Source: Centropus unirufus
Lineage: Eukaryota > Chordata > Aves > Cuculiformes > Centropidae
NCBI GenBank assembly: GCA_013397695.1
Contig: VYZI01000127.1
Span: forward strand, 1,584,860-1,648,859
Direction: 5' to 3'
DNA length: 64,000 bases
Shown: positions 39,891-52,869 of the stretch, in pieces
How positions within the stretch are numbered: the first letter of the stretch is position 1
How the letters are laid out: every line of letters starts with the position of its first letter
Made by a program: the position numbers and the translations under genes
The notes under the pieces: generated by a model
The model's database searches: none
The model's input: the letters and a program-made list of their open reading frames with translations, nothing else
What the model was told of the DNA's origin: nothing

Positions 39891-40666
39891 CTATTGTTTT
39901 TTAATTAATGAATTCCAAACTAAAAACAAATATTCCAAACTTAATGCAAATATCACATGAATTCTCATAACAATTGAATGAGGTGCTTTCTTTCTCCCAT
40001 TTAGAGACAGAAACTTCTAACCAGGAAAAAAAAATAAATCACAAAGATCACTGTTGTTATACACAAACTGTTATAGTTAGTAATAGTTTGTTTTGTCAGA
40101 GAAGCTATTTCTGATTAAAACGTACAAAAATATCAACGATCCCTAATCAACCATACACATATGTACCCTAGCCCCTCATGCTTGGGGCAGCTTGAACTCT
40201 CTTTAACTGGAATTCACACAGCAAGCTGTTCTCTCTGTGGGGAAGTAACACTTTCAAAGTTATCTAGCAGCAATAGACAATTATTAAAAACTAGAACGCT
40301 AAAAATATTATGAGTCTATGTTAAAGGTCAGGTTTGTAGCCCATATCATTTCACACTAGTCTGCATGAGTAACAGCACACAAAGGTCAAGATGTTCAATA
40401 TTTATTTTCCTATCACTTTTCAAAGTATTCTAAGTGGGCATACAATTTCAACTTACCTGCTGCACCACGTTTTTCATTAATTGCTTTTGTTTATTTGCAG
40501 TAATGACACCTACGACAGGGAATTCTTCCTGTCATTTTGTTGGCTGACAATTTGTCAAGTTTGTATATGGTCCCTTGTTAAGCATTAATGTCATTATGTT
40601 TAAGCTGACCCTCCCTTCACCAAGAACTGTTGAGATACAATTGTTTGTCTCAAAGGCCAAACTCAC

Positions 40667-40741
40667 AGCACAGTGCTTTCTGCAGTCTTCGGATTTTGAT
40701 GGCTGTACGGTAGGCAGAGAAGCGTACGTTGTTCAAATCAG
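40667..40741 (-). CDS. UTRN: UTRN exon equivalent to dystrophin exon 64 (start of EF-hand-like region)
   Basis: This 75-bp exon encodes A-D-L then NNVRFSAYRTAIKIRRLQK and A-L-C. This helical start of the EF-hand-like region packs against the WW domain in the dystrophin structure. The utrophin-type dipeptide IK-IRR replaces dystrophin's MK-LRR. The acceptor is tggtctttcag and the donor gtgagt; phases join to both neighbours. Confidence 0.96.
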
Positions 40742-41725
40742 CTGAAAGACCAGAAACAGAAACGTGAGCAGCCCTAAAAAGAGTTCGTAGGTTTGCTTTA
40801 CATAAATTTTCATAGTTCGGAAAAAGTCTGATATCCCTTCTCTTCTCTGCAATGAGTTAATAGGATTTTTCAGAACAAATAAAACTGAAGTTGGGACCTC
40901 AGTCCAACCCACATGCATGGCAAGCCTACAATTCTGACAGTCCAAGGCCTTAAGAGATAGGCACGCCTGAAATATTGGCATTATCTTGGCATGTGTAATC
41001 CATGTACATAAAATAGAGTTTTATATACATACTATGAAGCATTCAGTATTTTCCAGGTATTTGCTCAAATACCACGTTTCTCAAAAATTTACAACTTCAG
41101 CAGACAATATACAGAAAGCAGAGGGTAACAAAGATCACAGCAACAGAAAAAAAAATTACTTTTTAAGCTATAATTATTATGCCATGACTGAAAACAGTGC
41201 TTTGAAAGGGGCAGTCAAATAGGCATAAAATCTATTTTAGAAACTGAAGGGTATAGTAACACTTTTCCTCACTTAACAGTATTTTACCCTTTAGCTTCTT
41301 AGAAAGGGGGATTTAACATTAAATGTCGATGTTAGCAGGGCATGTTGAACTACTTCTACCATAATATGGCCTAGTCTTTATTGAAAGCATAGTTATGATT
41401 TTTTACAAAAAATAGTTCCCTGCAAGCTGGCATCCCGATTTAAACATACAAACAGGCTACATCATTGGACAACACCTCATGGATTTAGAGGAAACAAATG
41501 AGATGCTGCATTAAAGACAGAACATATTGTTCAGAATTAATATCACTGAAAAGCAATACATTGATGTGATCAAGGCAGTAGATTTTGCACAAAGTATCTC
41601 ATCACAAAGTGGGAAATGCTCTGTTATACACAGTTCATGGCAGCTTGGATGTGGTCAGCATACAAATGCAGTTTTACTCATGAAATGAATATCACGTAAT
41701 GGTTTATTTTAAGAAATGCACTCAC
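40742..41725 (-). other. Intron between exons 63- and 64-equivalents (1.0 kb)
   Basis: Bounded by gtgagt and ctttcag. AT-rich, with no repeat or gene recognised. Confidence 0.9.
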
Positions 41726-41787
41726 CTAAGGACTGGAAGAGATCAGTCATTTTAGGATGATCCCAACAGGTTGTCTGTGTCTCATGA
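41726..41787 (-). CDS. UTRN: UTRN exon equivalent to dystrophin exon 63 (second half of WW domain)
   Basis: This 62-bp exon encodes HETQTTCWDHPKMTDLFQSL. It supplies the second signature Trp and the conserved Pro that closes the WW fold. The first base completes the Asn codon from the previous exon and the last base starts an Ala codon. The acceptor is cctttgtag and the donor gtgagt. In dystrophin this is the first exon shared by the short Dp71 form, whose promoter lies in the intron just upstream. Confidence 0.96.
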
Positions 41788-44700
41788 CTACAAAGGAATG
41801 AGGTAATAAAAGTTTCAGGCACTACATGTACACACTTCCAAAGAACAAAACCCAAGAGATATTCTGATTTTATAGCTATATTGGATATACATCATCTTTT
41901 CCCTCTTTGTGATTATTCCTGAGTAGACTACTGAAGGAAGGGAGAAGCCCTGCGTGCAATTACACTTAAACATCTTCAGTCAGACCTTGCTTAACTTGAA
42001 ATACAATAGGAAATCCTCCCTCCAATTCAGAACAACACTAGAGTACATCTTTACATGTGAACACGTTTTTTTCTGAGCCGATACTTTTATTTGGTTTCAA
42101 TTTGATAATAATACCACATGCATTGCATTCACATTTCAAATTCTAAACAAGGTGTTCAAGGCTCTGTTACATTGAACTCCAAAGGTAAGGCATACTGGTA
42201 TCCAAATCAAATTTTTTGCGTTTTCTAGAAAGACACTTTCAAAACAGCACTATGTTTATCCTTGTTCAGAAAAGCCATTTCAACAGGCAGCTTGACAATT
42301 ATTTCCCTGGAAAGGGCACACCAATAAATCATCATGAACCCAACAGCAACAAACCCAGATATATCTGTGTCAGGTGCTGTGCACCAAGGTGTAAAAAACA
42401 AACAAAGAAAAAAAAAAACCCACCAAAACAAAAAAACGAACCCAGGTATAAAAAAACCCTATAGTTCATTAGAAAGAGGAAGAACATATGCAGCTTCAGT
42501 AAATAGGGAAATAAAATATAATGTTTTTTAAAGCTTATTGCTCAGTTCTTTTGTTTGCCAGATGCATTCTGTGAGAAAGAAGGTCCAGTAGACATCATCT
42601 GGTGGAACTGAAAAGAGGCAAGAGATTCCTTCCACTCAGGGCTGTCCAAAATTACCCATCAGTACTACCTGTCAGCTGCTAAATAACTACCCACGTGAGC
42701 GCAATTGTGCCAACCTCATCCCAAAACACCTAGCAAGAAAGCGACCATAAGAGCTGAACAATTCTGTACGCTGATCCAGAAGATAAAAGAAATGAACTTA
42801 GAGTGGGTGAATCGCCAGCTTGGCAGTTCACCCATGTCAAAGAAAGCAGCAACTTCACTGCCACGGGCAGTGCTGCTACTGCCACTGAACACCTTCCAGA
42901 TAGGCTTCATCATTTAAGACGACACAAAAGCCAGGCTGCACTGAGCAGAGCTGAGGAAAATAGTGACTACAAATTTAAAAAGAGCTGAGGCAGAGGGGTG
43001 GAGTTAGTCTCAACAGCAACGATTCATAATGTTAAATTTTGTTTGATAATTTCATATGTGAGGACTTATTTGTGGACAAAAATATTCACAGGAAGAAAGA
43101 AATGACTGTGCAGATAACCTTCCTATGCTACAAATAAGTGCGTCAGAGAAAGGAGTCATTAGGTGCTCCAAACAGGAGGCATGCAAGACAAAGGCCTTTC
43201 TGGTGATTCTGTTTGTAAAGCAGCTCTTTGAAATAAGATCCATCTTCCCCTGTTGTAGCTACAGTAGCTATTTTGTTATTGATGCAAGACCAATGTAAGC
43301 AGATCAAGCACTGAGAAATATTGCTCAGAAACTTCACAGTACTGGATGTCTGCAACAGGTGAGACAGACTTGATGAAACTAGGTGAGATCTTTATGACTG
43401 GGGTCTCGTACCTCTGTTTTATGCAAGTTTATGACATAGCAACCTATTCTAAAGCACACACCATGGAAGTAACGATTGCCTGTCAGCTATTGTTCAGAGA
43501 AAAAAAAGCAGGCTTCGGCATTTGTCTGCTTCTCTGATCCTTTGCTCAGTAAACACAAATAAAATACAAGAAATCTGACCTACAAAAACCAAGGGAAATA
43601 AGAAAGACAAGATTACACAATTTCTTTGTATGCATTTTACATGTACATGTGAAAGATGTCATCCTTAGCGCAAAGGACCAGAAATCGCCAAATTGCTCAT
43701 TATCAGGGCTGCTGAAAGAAGAGAAGCAATTAAAGCAGTATGCAATTCACTCACAGACCTGCTCCAATCATTTTCTGAAGCTTTCCAGGCAAAATGATTT
43801 TACTACATCAAAAAGGGAGCTCCAACCTGATTCCTCTGGAGGCCATAACTTCTGGTAAGTCCCAGAAGACAATTAAGTAAAATTGGATGGAGACACAACA
43901 GGAAACCTTCAGATGATTTGACCCTGCTAGCAACTATTTGCTAAGAATGTGAAGAAATGCCATTTTTCTGTAGAAAACAATCTAACTCCTATGGTGGAAG
44001 ACTGCTTGGTGTTAATGGAAATCTACATTTGGAATAAAGTTGAAGTTAGATGGAAAAAAATAATTTTACAGGACAACTTGTGAAAATGCATGAGAAGTTG
44101 ATCATTTTTAGTTATCTCACTAAACTTCTGAATATTCAAACAAAACGTTTAATGAAGAACAGAAATCTACAGTCCTCCCTCTCTGTTACAGCTACTGAGG
44201 CAGTTCTGCCCCAGGTCACAGTGACATTCACACCAAGGAGCACCTTCTCTTCCCAGTACTCTACAAGTTACAGGAAGACTACTGCCAGAGTGAGGTGATA
44301 GTCAAGCTGAGAGAAAGTGAACAACTGTTGGGGTCATCATTCATCTTGCACATAGCCAGCAATGGATAAAAAGAACATTCCAAGGCCTACAGGAGCTTGG
44401 AAAGATTTCATTCTGTACTGTGGGTGGCTTAAGAAAGGATTTCTGCTACAACAGAAATTATCCGGTCTACCAGACAGTAATGCAAGCAGTGTGAACATGT
44501 GACATCTTCCTACATGAATCAGTCAGGGATAAATTAGAAGTGTTTCAGTGACTGAGCCACAAGAGAATTCATTCACTGCTATTTTTTTTTTTTTGGGTTG
44601 GTATGAAAAGACCGAGTTATTCAGAGTAAGAGTTGTCGAGATCTCTTCTGCCCAAACTTCACTGACGACATCATAAGCCAAATAGTAAAACATGCATCCC

Positions 44701-47700
44701 TTAATAGATTACACAACAGAACTGTATAATTTGGGAGCTCTAGGCGCATTTGTGTAAATTTCACTGACTAAAAATAAACATTATAGCCACAACACATTAA
44801 AAATTTTAAACAACATATCAATGAATAGATCTACAACTTGAACAACATTTACCCTTACTATCTCTTATCCATTACATTTGCTGGTAGCTTTCTAATTATA
44901 ATTTGTAATGATAATTCTTGTTTAAAATACTTCATAGTTGTATACAAAAAGATGGAACAGCATGTCATTTACTTCATGACCCCTGAAAATAAGAGACCAG
45001 TCCTGTTCAAATGAATGGAGATAGTCACACATATCTAGATGTCTCAAGCTGCCCAGGGAGTTGTGGGGAAAAATATGAAATTTCATCTTTTTTAGCTTTC
45101 TGTCTACAAAAAAAGCAAACTAGAGACAGGTTTGTGGGTTTTTCTATACATCCTCAGCACAGACAATGTCTATGTCTGTGTTGATGATGATAATCATTGA
45201 GAAACACCACAAAAGCAGACGCTGAAACAGTGCACTGGCACTCTGTTCAATAGTTTAATGATCATTTGTACAAAACAAACTGAATTCAGGATCTTTACTG
45301 ATCACTAATGAATCAACATGAACCGAACTGTGACTTTGCTGCCTTTGTCAAATTTGAAATGGAAAAATAACACCCCCACTTTACAAATATACCATGGTGT
45401 TTTATCTAGATGCTGTATACCTTCTTTCTTTTTTTCTTACATCCATTGGAAAGAATTGGTTTGTGCTGAAAAAGAGTTGGCATAAGGCATTGCAAGGGTG
45501 GTGGAGCAATTTATATGCAGATATTTTGAAGTCCCTCCAGAGAAAACATACTGCTGCATTTCTTCAATAAAAAAAAATGGAGATCAGCACAGGAACTGGT
45601 AAGTGAAGAAATGCAAAAACTGAAACCTGCATTATCTATTTCATCAAATTGTATTTTCCCTCCTAAAGCAGACACTTCTTACAACTTAATGGGATTACAA
45701 AAATAACTAAAATAAGGACAAAAAAAAGCTAAGTTTCCCAGTTCCATTAGTTCTCCCTCTCTTCCCCATTAGGTATAACTGAAACATCAGGAAAGACTTC
45801 CTGAAGAGTCAAAAAAAATGGAGAAGCAAAAAGCATTCTTTTCCTGCTCCCCATAAAGCAGAACATGTTATAGGAGGTGATAAAATGGGATTTTTTTAAG
45901 ATGATGGTGATGTCAGCCTCTTTGCAAGACTACAGAAAAATAGGCAGGGTGACAATGGGGTTTGACATTGATCAATTTAATGACTATACCAAGAAAGTGC
46001 TCTCTCTATGTAATGCCCTGCATGAGATTACATTCACTGTGACCCTTTACATAAGAAACAAGTGGTAATACAGAAAGTACAAATATCTAATCATTTATAG
46101 CAGCGAAAGGTACACAGATGAAGAGAACACTTAAATTACAGTTAAAACAACAACACTGAGAAATGCCAGGGCAATTAGGTTGCATTTTTATTTCTTCAAG
46201 CTGTTTAACAACCATACATAGTGTCCTTTATTCTTCTGTTTTGCTTTAGAGTATTTTCATTGAAGGGCTAGGCAACAGAGGCACTTTTAAAATATTCTGT
46301 TTGAGAGGCCAAGCACGTCATACATGTGTGACTCAAAGTTAAAAATGAACCGCAGCATAAAACCCTCCTTATTAAAACTTAAGAAATGTCTTCAATAGCA
46401 AGTTTGCCAAACTTGATGTCCACACCGCACACTTTGATTATCAAAAATGCATTAGTAAATACTGTTCCTGCTGTGTTGTCTCCCCTCTCATACTGCTCAT
46501 TAGTCCTGTTCTCTTCTATAAAGTACGAAAGAGTAAACTTTTTTTAACAGCAACAAGATTTTACAGATTCAGGTTTTCATTGACTGAATTCCACCGCAAT
46601 AGAAACAACTCAGACTATAGAAATACAAAAACTCATGTAAATCGCCATTAAGTAAAAAAAAAAATCAAACAGGAGGCCAAAAGGTCTAAAAATCACATCA
46701 GCAGAAGCCATTTGGCAAATGTGGTTTATATAGTAAGACAATTCCAGAGAAGAAAAGAGACAGATTAAAGGATACGTGCATGTTCAGTTCAACCAAACAC
46801 CTGCCATAGCACAGGGCACATGCCCCTGGTAAACCTGAGCTCCATGAATAATGTATCTTCCAGACAAGATGCTCTCTTCCAGCATATCACAGCTTTCTGG
46901 TGCCAGCTGCAAAACTTTTCAGCAAAGGCAAAAAAGCCTTTGTAGAGAATTCAAGGATCTTCACTGTAGTTTCTTCCTTTTTCTAGTTACCTACCCAGAC
47001 CCCTTAAAAAAAATTAACCTTCATATCACAGTTCAAAACCTACCATCACACCTCAAGAAGGAGCACAACAGGTTTGATTGACATAGATTTACTGTTACCT
47101 GCTTTTCAAAGCTCTTAAGCACTCAAATTGCTTGAAACAAAATACAGCTCTCAGATTTATGACAGATCAATATGGAATAACACAAAGTTCTCACTGATGT
47201 TCTTTTAGAGTGAATTATCTGCAGATCCAATTAATCGTCATCCTGCAGACTTAAAAAAACTATTTTTCCAAACTCCAACTGATAACATTTTAACGTTAGT
47301 ATACACAACATGCCTTCTCAAAATTTCATTTATCTCTCTGGCAAAAAGCTATCATACTCTCACAGCTGCAATCTTTACCTTTAAATATTGGCAAAAATTA
47401 CAAAAATAAATGCTGATGGAATGGGAAAACTCAAGGGTTGCTCTAGGTAGAGCACATCAAAATTTCCATGCGTCCATAACTAAGTATTCCTTAATATTTT
47501 CAAAATAAATATCATGACCATTCCTCTTTGTAACCAAGGTACTTATACAATTTTTTCCTCATATGTGCATTAGTTTTAAATCTACATTAAAGTACTATAA
47601 AAACTTCCGTAACGTAAATGACAGAACAATCAACACATCTACTCCCAAAGGAATTTTGCACAAAATGATGAATAGGCTCTATCGATATTAGTTGTCGCTG

Positions 47701-48074
47701 TTCTGCTATAGGTTATAAACCTCACATTTTTTATATACATTATTCAGCTTTTTTCTCTTCATTCTACAGTTTACACTCAGGATGAGTCACACAGAGCAAG
47801 CCTAGTTTGAATACTGATACTATATTACACTGGAGCGTGTGTGTGTTTGAATGAGGCTTCTAGTTAGAGTCTGTCACAGATTTCTTTTCACATATTTCCA
47901 AATTATACAGTATGCAATGCAATAAACGTGAATATATATAAGCAGCATAACATTATGTAAAGAAACTCATGATAAAATTTCTAGTTACTACTCAGTACCT
48001 ACATTTTTCTGCCAAGTTATGGTGATAAGACTGTCTGCTGCTATGCTTAAGAAAAAGAATCAAAATAAACTTAC
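41788..48074 (-). other. Intron between exons 62- and 63-equivalents, splitting the WW domain (6.3 kb)
   Basis: In dystrophin the matching intron carries the promoter and first exon of the short form Dp71, and a utrophin counterpart (Up71) is known in mammals. I looked on the minus strand for a short ATG-led exon ending in a donor of the right phase and for a CpG-dense promoter and saw neither. The intron holds A-rich runs (near 42392-42440 and elsewhere) and no recognised transposon. Confidence 0.8.
42392..42440. repeat. A-rich low-complexity tract
   Basis: A runs interrupted by C and G over about 50 bp. No retrocopy was recognised next to it. Confidence 0.75.
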
Positions 48075-48135
48075 TTGATATAGTAGGGCACTTTGTTATG
48101 TGAAACAGATCTTTGCCATGGAAACTGTACTGAGG
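48075..48135 (-). CDS. UTRN: UTRN exon equivalent to dystrophin exon 62 (first half of WW domain)
   Basis: This 61-bp exon encodes S-V-Q-F followed by PWQRSVSHNKVPYYI. It contains the first signature Trp of the WW domain and the Tyr-Tyr pair that forms part of the proline-ligand pocket. The WW domain, with the EF-hand-like region, binds the PPxY tail of beta-dystroglycan (family knowledge). A second AG lies 6 bases into the exon, but the 61-bp choice keeps the frame with the previous exon and matches dystrophin. The donor is gtaagt. Confidence 0.95.
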
Positions 48136-48995
48136 CTGAGGAAATATAAAAATGTAATTACTAGAAAGCATCTGTAAAAAACCATTCCAACATTATTTTG
48201 TTTATTTATTTTACAATTAAACAGTTATAATAAATTAAATGCTAACAAATCAAAATTCCCAGTCAGCTTTCAGTAATTAGAAAATCAGGTGGAGAAAACT
48301 ACAACAATCTATCAAGATGATTCTAGACATCTATTTGATGCCAAGCTGGAAATAAAATAAATGTGGTGATTCTACTTCAAAGGAGGACAATAAATTCTGG
48401 GCAAGTAAGCAATCCATCCAGGGAAAACTTAGATACTGGTTTTCCTACCTCCATAGAATTATTATCAGTTTATGCTTTGAAAAGAAATGCTTCCACTACT
48501 GTAATTAATGCTCTGCAAGGGAACAAAAAGGTGAAATATCAACCTTCTTTTGATTAGTCACAACCCTTAGCTCCTAATTGCAACTTGAATTAATACTGAT
48601 TAAACACTGTATGACCAACGAAAAAGGTATTAAAACCTGTCTTTGCACCCATTGCTGAACAGAGGTAATCTTTGCAGAAGTTATGAAAGTCCGATATACC
48701 AACAGATATCACCCAAATAATAAAGAAGCCCTCTACACACCGAGCTGCAAAGGGCATAAAGAAATACATGATACTACAATTCTGCTTATCTAAAGATGTC
48801 AGGAGATAAAACGGGAAAATGCGTTCAGGTCAACAGGCCTGCTGGTGCACAGCTTAGAATTAACTGTTTACTGAAGAGCCATAGACATACACATCCTACC
48901 AGAGTGGTGCCTCGTTAATTAGGGTTTTATCAGAAAAGAAAATCTCTCCACCAGATTCAATACAGAAGCACAGTTTGAAAGAAAAGGTAGGGATA

Positions 48996-49010
48996 CATCA
49001 TCATCATCAT
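48996..49010. repeat. (CAT)5 microsatellite
   Basis: Five perfect CAT units. A minor simple repeat. Confidence 0.85.
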
Positions 49011-51689
49011 CCCATTGTGGTGAATTTATCCTGCACATATATGCCAGCACTTCCAAGACAAGAGTGCCTGCTCTTAGGTGCTAACACACCTGTTTAAAAA
49101 CCTGGTAAAATGAGACGCAGCTCTGATCCACACTGGACCTCAATAATTAAATTCTCAATGTAATTTTCGGCAAGCATGGTTCACTTTAGAATTCATGCCT
49201 CTTTGGCAAAATAATTCATTTTAAAACAACCCTCTCTCCTTCCCAAAGATCTCCCAAGGCTGCAGTGAAGTCCTACAACCTATGTAAGTGCCATAGGCTG
49301 GTGCAACTCCAGAGGGTGGAGCTGCTCCCTTGCAGCTGTTCCCAAATTCCATGAGCAGTTTAATGTCTGTGACCTCTTCCTGAGCCACATGAAATTTCAT
49401 GGATTCTAATTTTCTGAACTTAAAGACAGATTAACTGGGAAGGCTATTTGGGAAACTACAGGAACTAAATAAGCCACATAATTCACAGGAAAAAAATAGA
49501 GAAAATTTCATATTTCAAGAAGGAAATAAAGTTTTCAATAGAGATAAGTAGTTACCTGGCAAAGAAAAACATAAAGGCTAAATGCTCAAATAGAGGTAGT
49601 TAATTAAAAACCTCAAAACAACCGGATATATGAAGGTGGCTATCAGCCTTGGAGTTTCAATTCTTTTGTGATGAATTAGGCACCTACTACGGTGCCTTCA
49701 GTACTACTACACTAATTATGGTAGCGAACTAAGAACTGACCACAGTTTGTTTGGGCAAGATTTACGTGCTCTGACTGACTATAGAAATTCTGCACTGACA
49801 CAGATATGGACTGAACAATGTCATAAATTATTATTACAGGCCAAGTCACCCTCTTCATTTGGAAGCAACCTTTCTAAAAACATTGTCAGCTCTCTGCTGC
49901 ACAAAACTCTGCAAAATTAAATTCCTGTTCTTTATTTGTTTTCCAGTCAGTTTCTCCATGAAAACCAGAGTAGTTATCACTACCCAGTTGTTAGCACAAG
50001 GTAGCAGGCCTGCTGGTACCAGTTGCACTGGAGACCACTTGGAGATGTTTTGAGTAGACTGCTTGAAGACCTAGGCTACTGTGTATAGAGTCAGCACTCT
50101 GAGGACATTCATGGATTCTTTTAAGAAAGCATACAAGAAATGCAACAGAGTGTATTCTGGGCCTTCCAACATAAATTAATTACATAAAAGAAACAAGTTA
50201 TGGCTTCTGAGGGCAGGAGACAGCAACACAATCTTTTGGCAATGAATAACTTAACAATTCCTCATCTTTATAGCCATTAGGGTTGTGTAAAATTTACTGA
50301 TCAGTAACCAACTTGCAAGGAGCACTGACACAGATATGTGTCATACATAAACACAGATGTTTTGCTAGCACAAATTCCTGATTCAAAAGAGAAGAACTGG
50401 GAGATAGTCAGCTGAGAATGGTGTGATGGCAGGCTATAGGCTCTTGTTAGGATTTGGAGAAAGAGTAACAGGTCGATGAGGTAAATTTAAAAGAGCTGCT
50501 GTCACATGAGCACAGATAAAAACCTCCCCTCTAATTCAGAAATGCAATTTTGGAGATAAAGCCGCATGAGACATACATATCAAAGTCAGTTTTAGGAGTC
50601 TGGGGTTATTTTATTCAGGCTACTGCTCTACTTGTTCCTCACAGTTAGAAGTTATTTATGGCTGCTAAAATGGTTTGAAAAATCTGATTTAGAATACATA
50701 CTATTTCAACCTGTCAGGGTAAAACCTTCATTTTCCCAGATTTAATGATTTTTTTATTACTTTCCTTTTGAAGTTACTATCCCTGATTTTCATTTAACAG
50801 ACTATATAGAAAAAGGTGTAGGTATTAAGTTCTGTAAAACTGTCTGGTTCAAGCTCTTAAAAAAGGTTTTTTCCCCCCTTTTTAAAAAGTTTTTGCTGCA
50901 GTTTATGTAGAGAATTAGGTTGTTTGTTTTTAAGAAAAATCCAAATACATAACTGCTTATTATTTGGCTTTGCAGGACTGTGGTACTTGGCTATAGCTCT
51001 CTGCAGTATCTACCAACAATGCATTCTGGAAAGTTTCCCATCTTAACTTTTGTATGTAATGAAAACTAAATGTACCATTAAGCCTGGAGAAGATGTCCTA
51101 AGCAAGGCTGAGGCATGCTGATAAGGCACTGCATAGTCTCTTTGGACATAATTCTATGAATGTTTTATCCAGCAACAAAGCCAGTTCACCACTCAGTCTT
51201 GTGAATGCAATTATTTGTTGTGGCATGCTGTAAGCCAAACCAATGAAAAGATCCAGGTCCAGGAAAACAAAAGCAGCCAACCCTGCCTGGCAGACTTCTT
51301 CATTTTACATGGGGAGACTCAGAGATTTTTTATTTGTTTGTTTCCAGATTAGCCATTTGAACATTTGCATTGGTCCAGGTGAAGTGAGGTGAACCACCTT
51401 AACAGGGATACAGGAGTGAAGTCAGGAACTTCTCAAACCAGCTGCAGTAGTAAGAGAAACTTCATCTTGTCTACACTGCTTCCCTGCTCTGTTCTAATTA
51501 TACAGACCTGACTGACTGCTCTCCCACTTAATCTGATGTTTTTCAGCCGTGCAAGAGGTACCACTCTCCCTATATTCTTTCTAGAAAATTATTACACAGG
51601 TGTCCTGTCCAGGACAAAGCTACAAGTTTGAGATTGGAAGGGCTACAAAACCTCTGCAGCAATGCTGTGTAATGGTTCTAATGGATTTT

Positions 51690-51757
51690 TAAAAAAGAAA
51701 AAACAAAACAAAACAACAAAAAAGCAAACAACGAAAAACCCCAATCAAAAAACCCAC
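51690..51757. repeat. A-rich low-complexity tract
   Basis: About 68 bp of A runs broken by single C or G bases. No upstream retrocopy body was recognised, so it is called low complexity rather than a retroposon tail. Confidence 0.75.
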
Positions 51758-52790
51758 GTTTGTTTATTCTGTCCATTTGCAAAGGACAAAGCAGTTCCAG
51801 GAATTGATATTTTGCATTATAGTCTTAATACTTTAAATACACTGCACTTCATTTATCATGAATACTGAAAAACTGGTTGTCAATTTAAAGATAGTTGTCA
51901 CATAACTCAAGAAGAAACCAAGGTTTATTCATTATTTTAAATTATATTATCAGTTTAGCTGTACAGTGACAAAGAGCACTTGAGAATCTCCAGAACAGAG
52001 CAGCTGATTTTTACGTTCACTTCTCAACTCCTGCAATAATTTTATCTTTATTATTTTAACTGAGGGGGCTTCAAAGCAGAGAGCTGACTGAGAGCTCACT
52101 TTGTATCAGGAGCTCTGAGGGTGGCTAGAACATCAGAAAATCAAGATGGATCTTGATACCACAATCTATATACCTGTAATGAGTCAAGTGAGAACAAGGG
52201 AGTGTAAGAATCTGCTTTTACACTCTTAGCATAAGGGACATTTTAGGCTTACATCTCTAAAGTTTTCACTAAATAGAAAAAGATGCAAGGATGCCTTCTC
52301 AAGAGGATCTGATGCAGGTTTGCTTTCCCCACCTCTTTAAGTGAAGTTCCAGGAATAACACGAAGCCTTTAATTTAAAAAAAAAAAGCAAACAACAAACC
52401 AAATAATAATCAAGGCAGCTCTTCCTTTGTATCATCCCAGCAAGTGCAGAAGTGAAAGGAAACTGGGGATTAGAGGGAGCAGAGGACGAGAAGATATGAA
52501 CACAAAGATTCTGGAACAGCCACAGGTTAGACAGTAGAGCAAACAGAAGCAAAAGGATAAACCAACTCGGGATGCAACCATAGCTCAGCAAGATATTGCA
52601 GTGATTCCCAAGGGAAGTATGACAGTGAGAATGTTAGTTGAGTTATGATGATGAAACACTCCTAAAAAAAAAGATAACATGGAAAAGGAACTTTCTGTTC
52701 CTCAAACTACAGGGAAACTGCAGTAAAGAGCAGTCAGGTTTTGAGGAAGCCATCATATCTCACATGCATCCATTAACTCAAAGAACTTAC

Positions 52791-52869
52791 TGGAAAGAAA
52801 GTGCTGTGATGCAGGCCCGAAATCTTGATGTGCCTCCTGTAACTGTTTAAGGCGCTCCTCCACAGACAC
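52791..52869 (-). CDS. UTRN: UTRN exon equivalent to dystrophin exon 61 (linker into WW domain)
   Basis: This 79-bp exon reads V-S-V then EERLKQLQEAHQDFGPASQ and HFLS. This is the short linker between the last spectrin repeat and the WW domain. It enters in phase 0 and leaves one base (A) for a Thr codon finished by the next exon. The donor is gtaagt. The acceptor is ttacacgtag, with a short, interrupted pyrimidine tract. Its length matches the dystrophin exon. Confidence 0.95.

Larger units (their letters stand above)
34508..40666 (-). other. Intron between exons 64- and 65-equivalents (6.2 kb)
   Basis: Holds a 16-bp tandem duplication at 37793-37824 and a short sense-strand CR1 tail at about 39808-39890. 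Open frames near 37496-37774, 37673-37924 and 38355-38633 have no recognisable content. Confidence 0.85.
48136..52790 (-). other. Intron between exons 61- and 62-equivalents (4.7 kb)
   Basis: Holds five CAT units at 48996-49010 and an A/C-rich stretch at about 51690-51757. No gene, RNA gene or clear transposon was recognised. Confidence 0.85.

Noticed and set aside
45158..45180. Small hairpin (cacagaca with tgtctgtg)
   Set aside because: Only an 8-bp stem with a 7-base loop; too short for a miRNA precursor and common by chance.
48125..48130. Alternative acceptor 6 bases inside the exon-62 equivalent
   Set aside because: The first AG gives the 61-bp exon that matches the family length and joins the Thr codon correctly. 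NAGNAG-like use of the second AG would remove two residues and cannot be excluded, but nothing supports it.
51690..51757. Poly(A) tail of a processed pseudogene
   Set aside because: No gene-like body or target duplication could be seen on either side; treated as low complexity.
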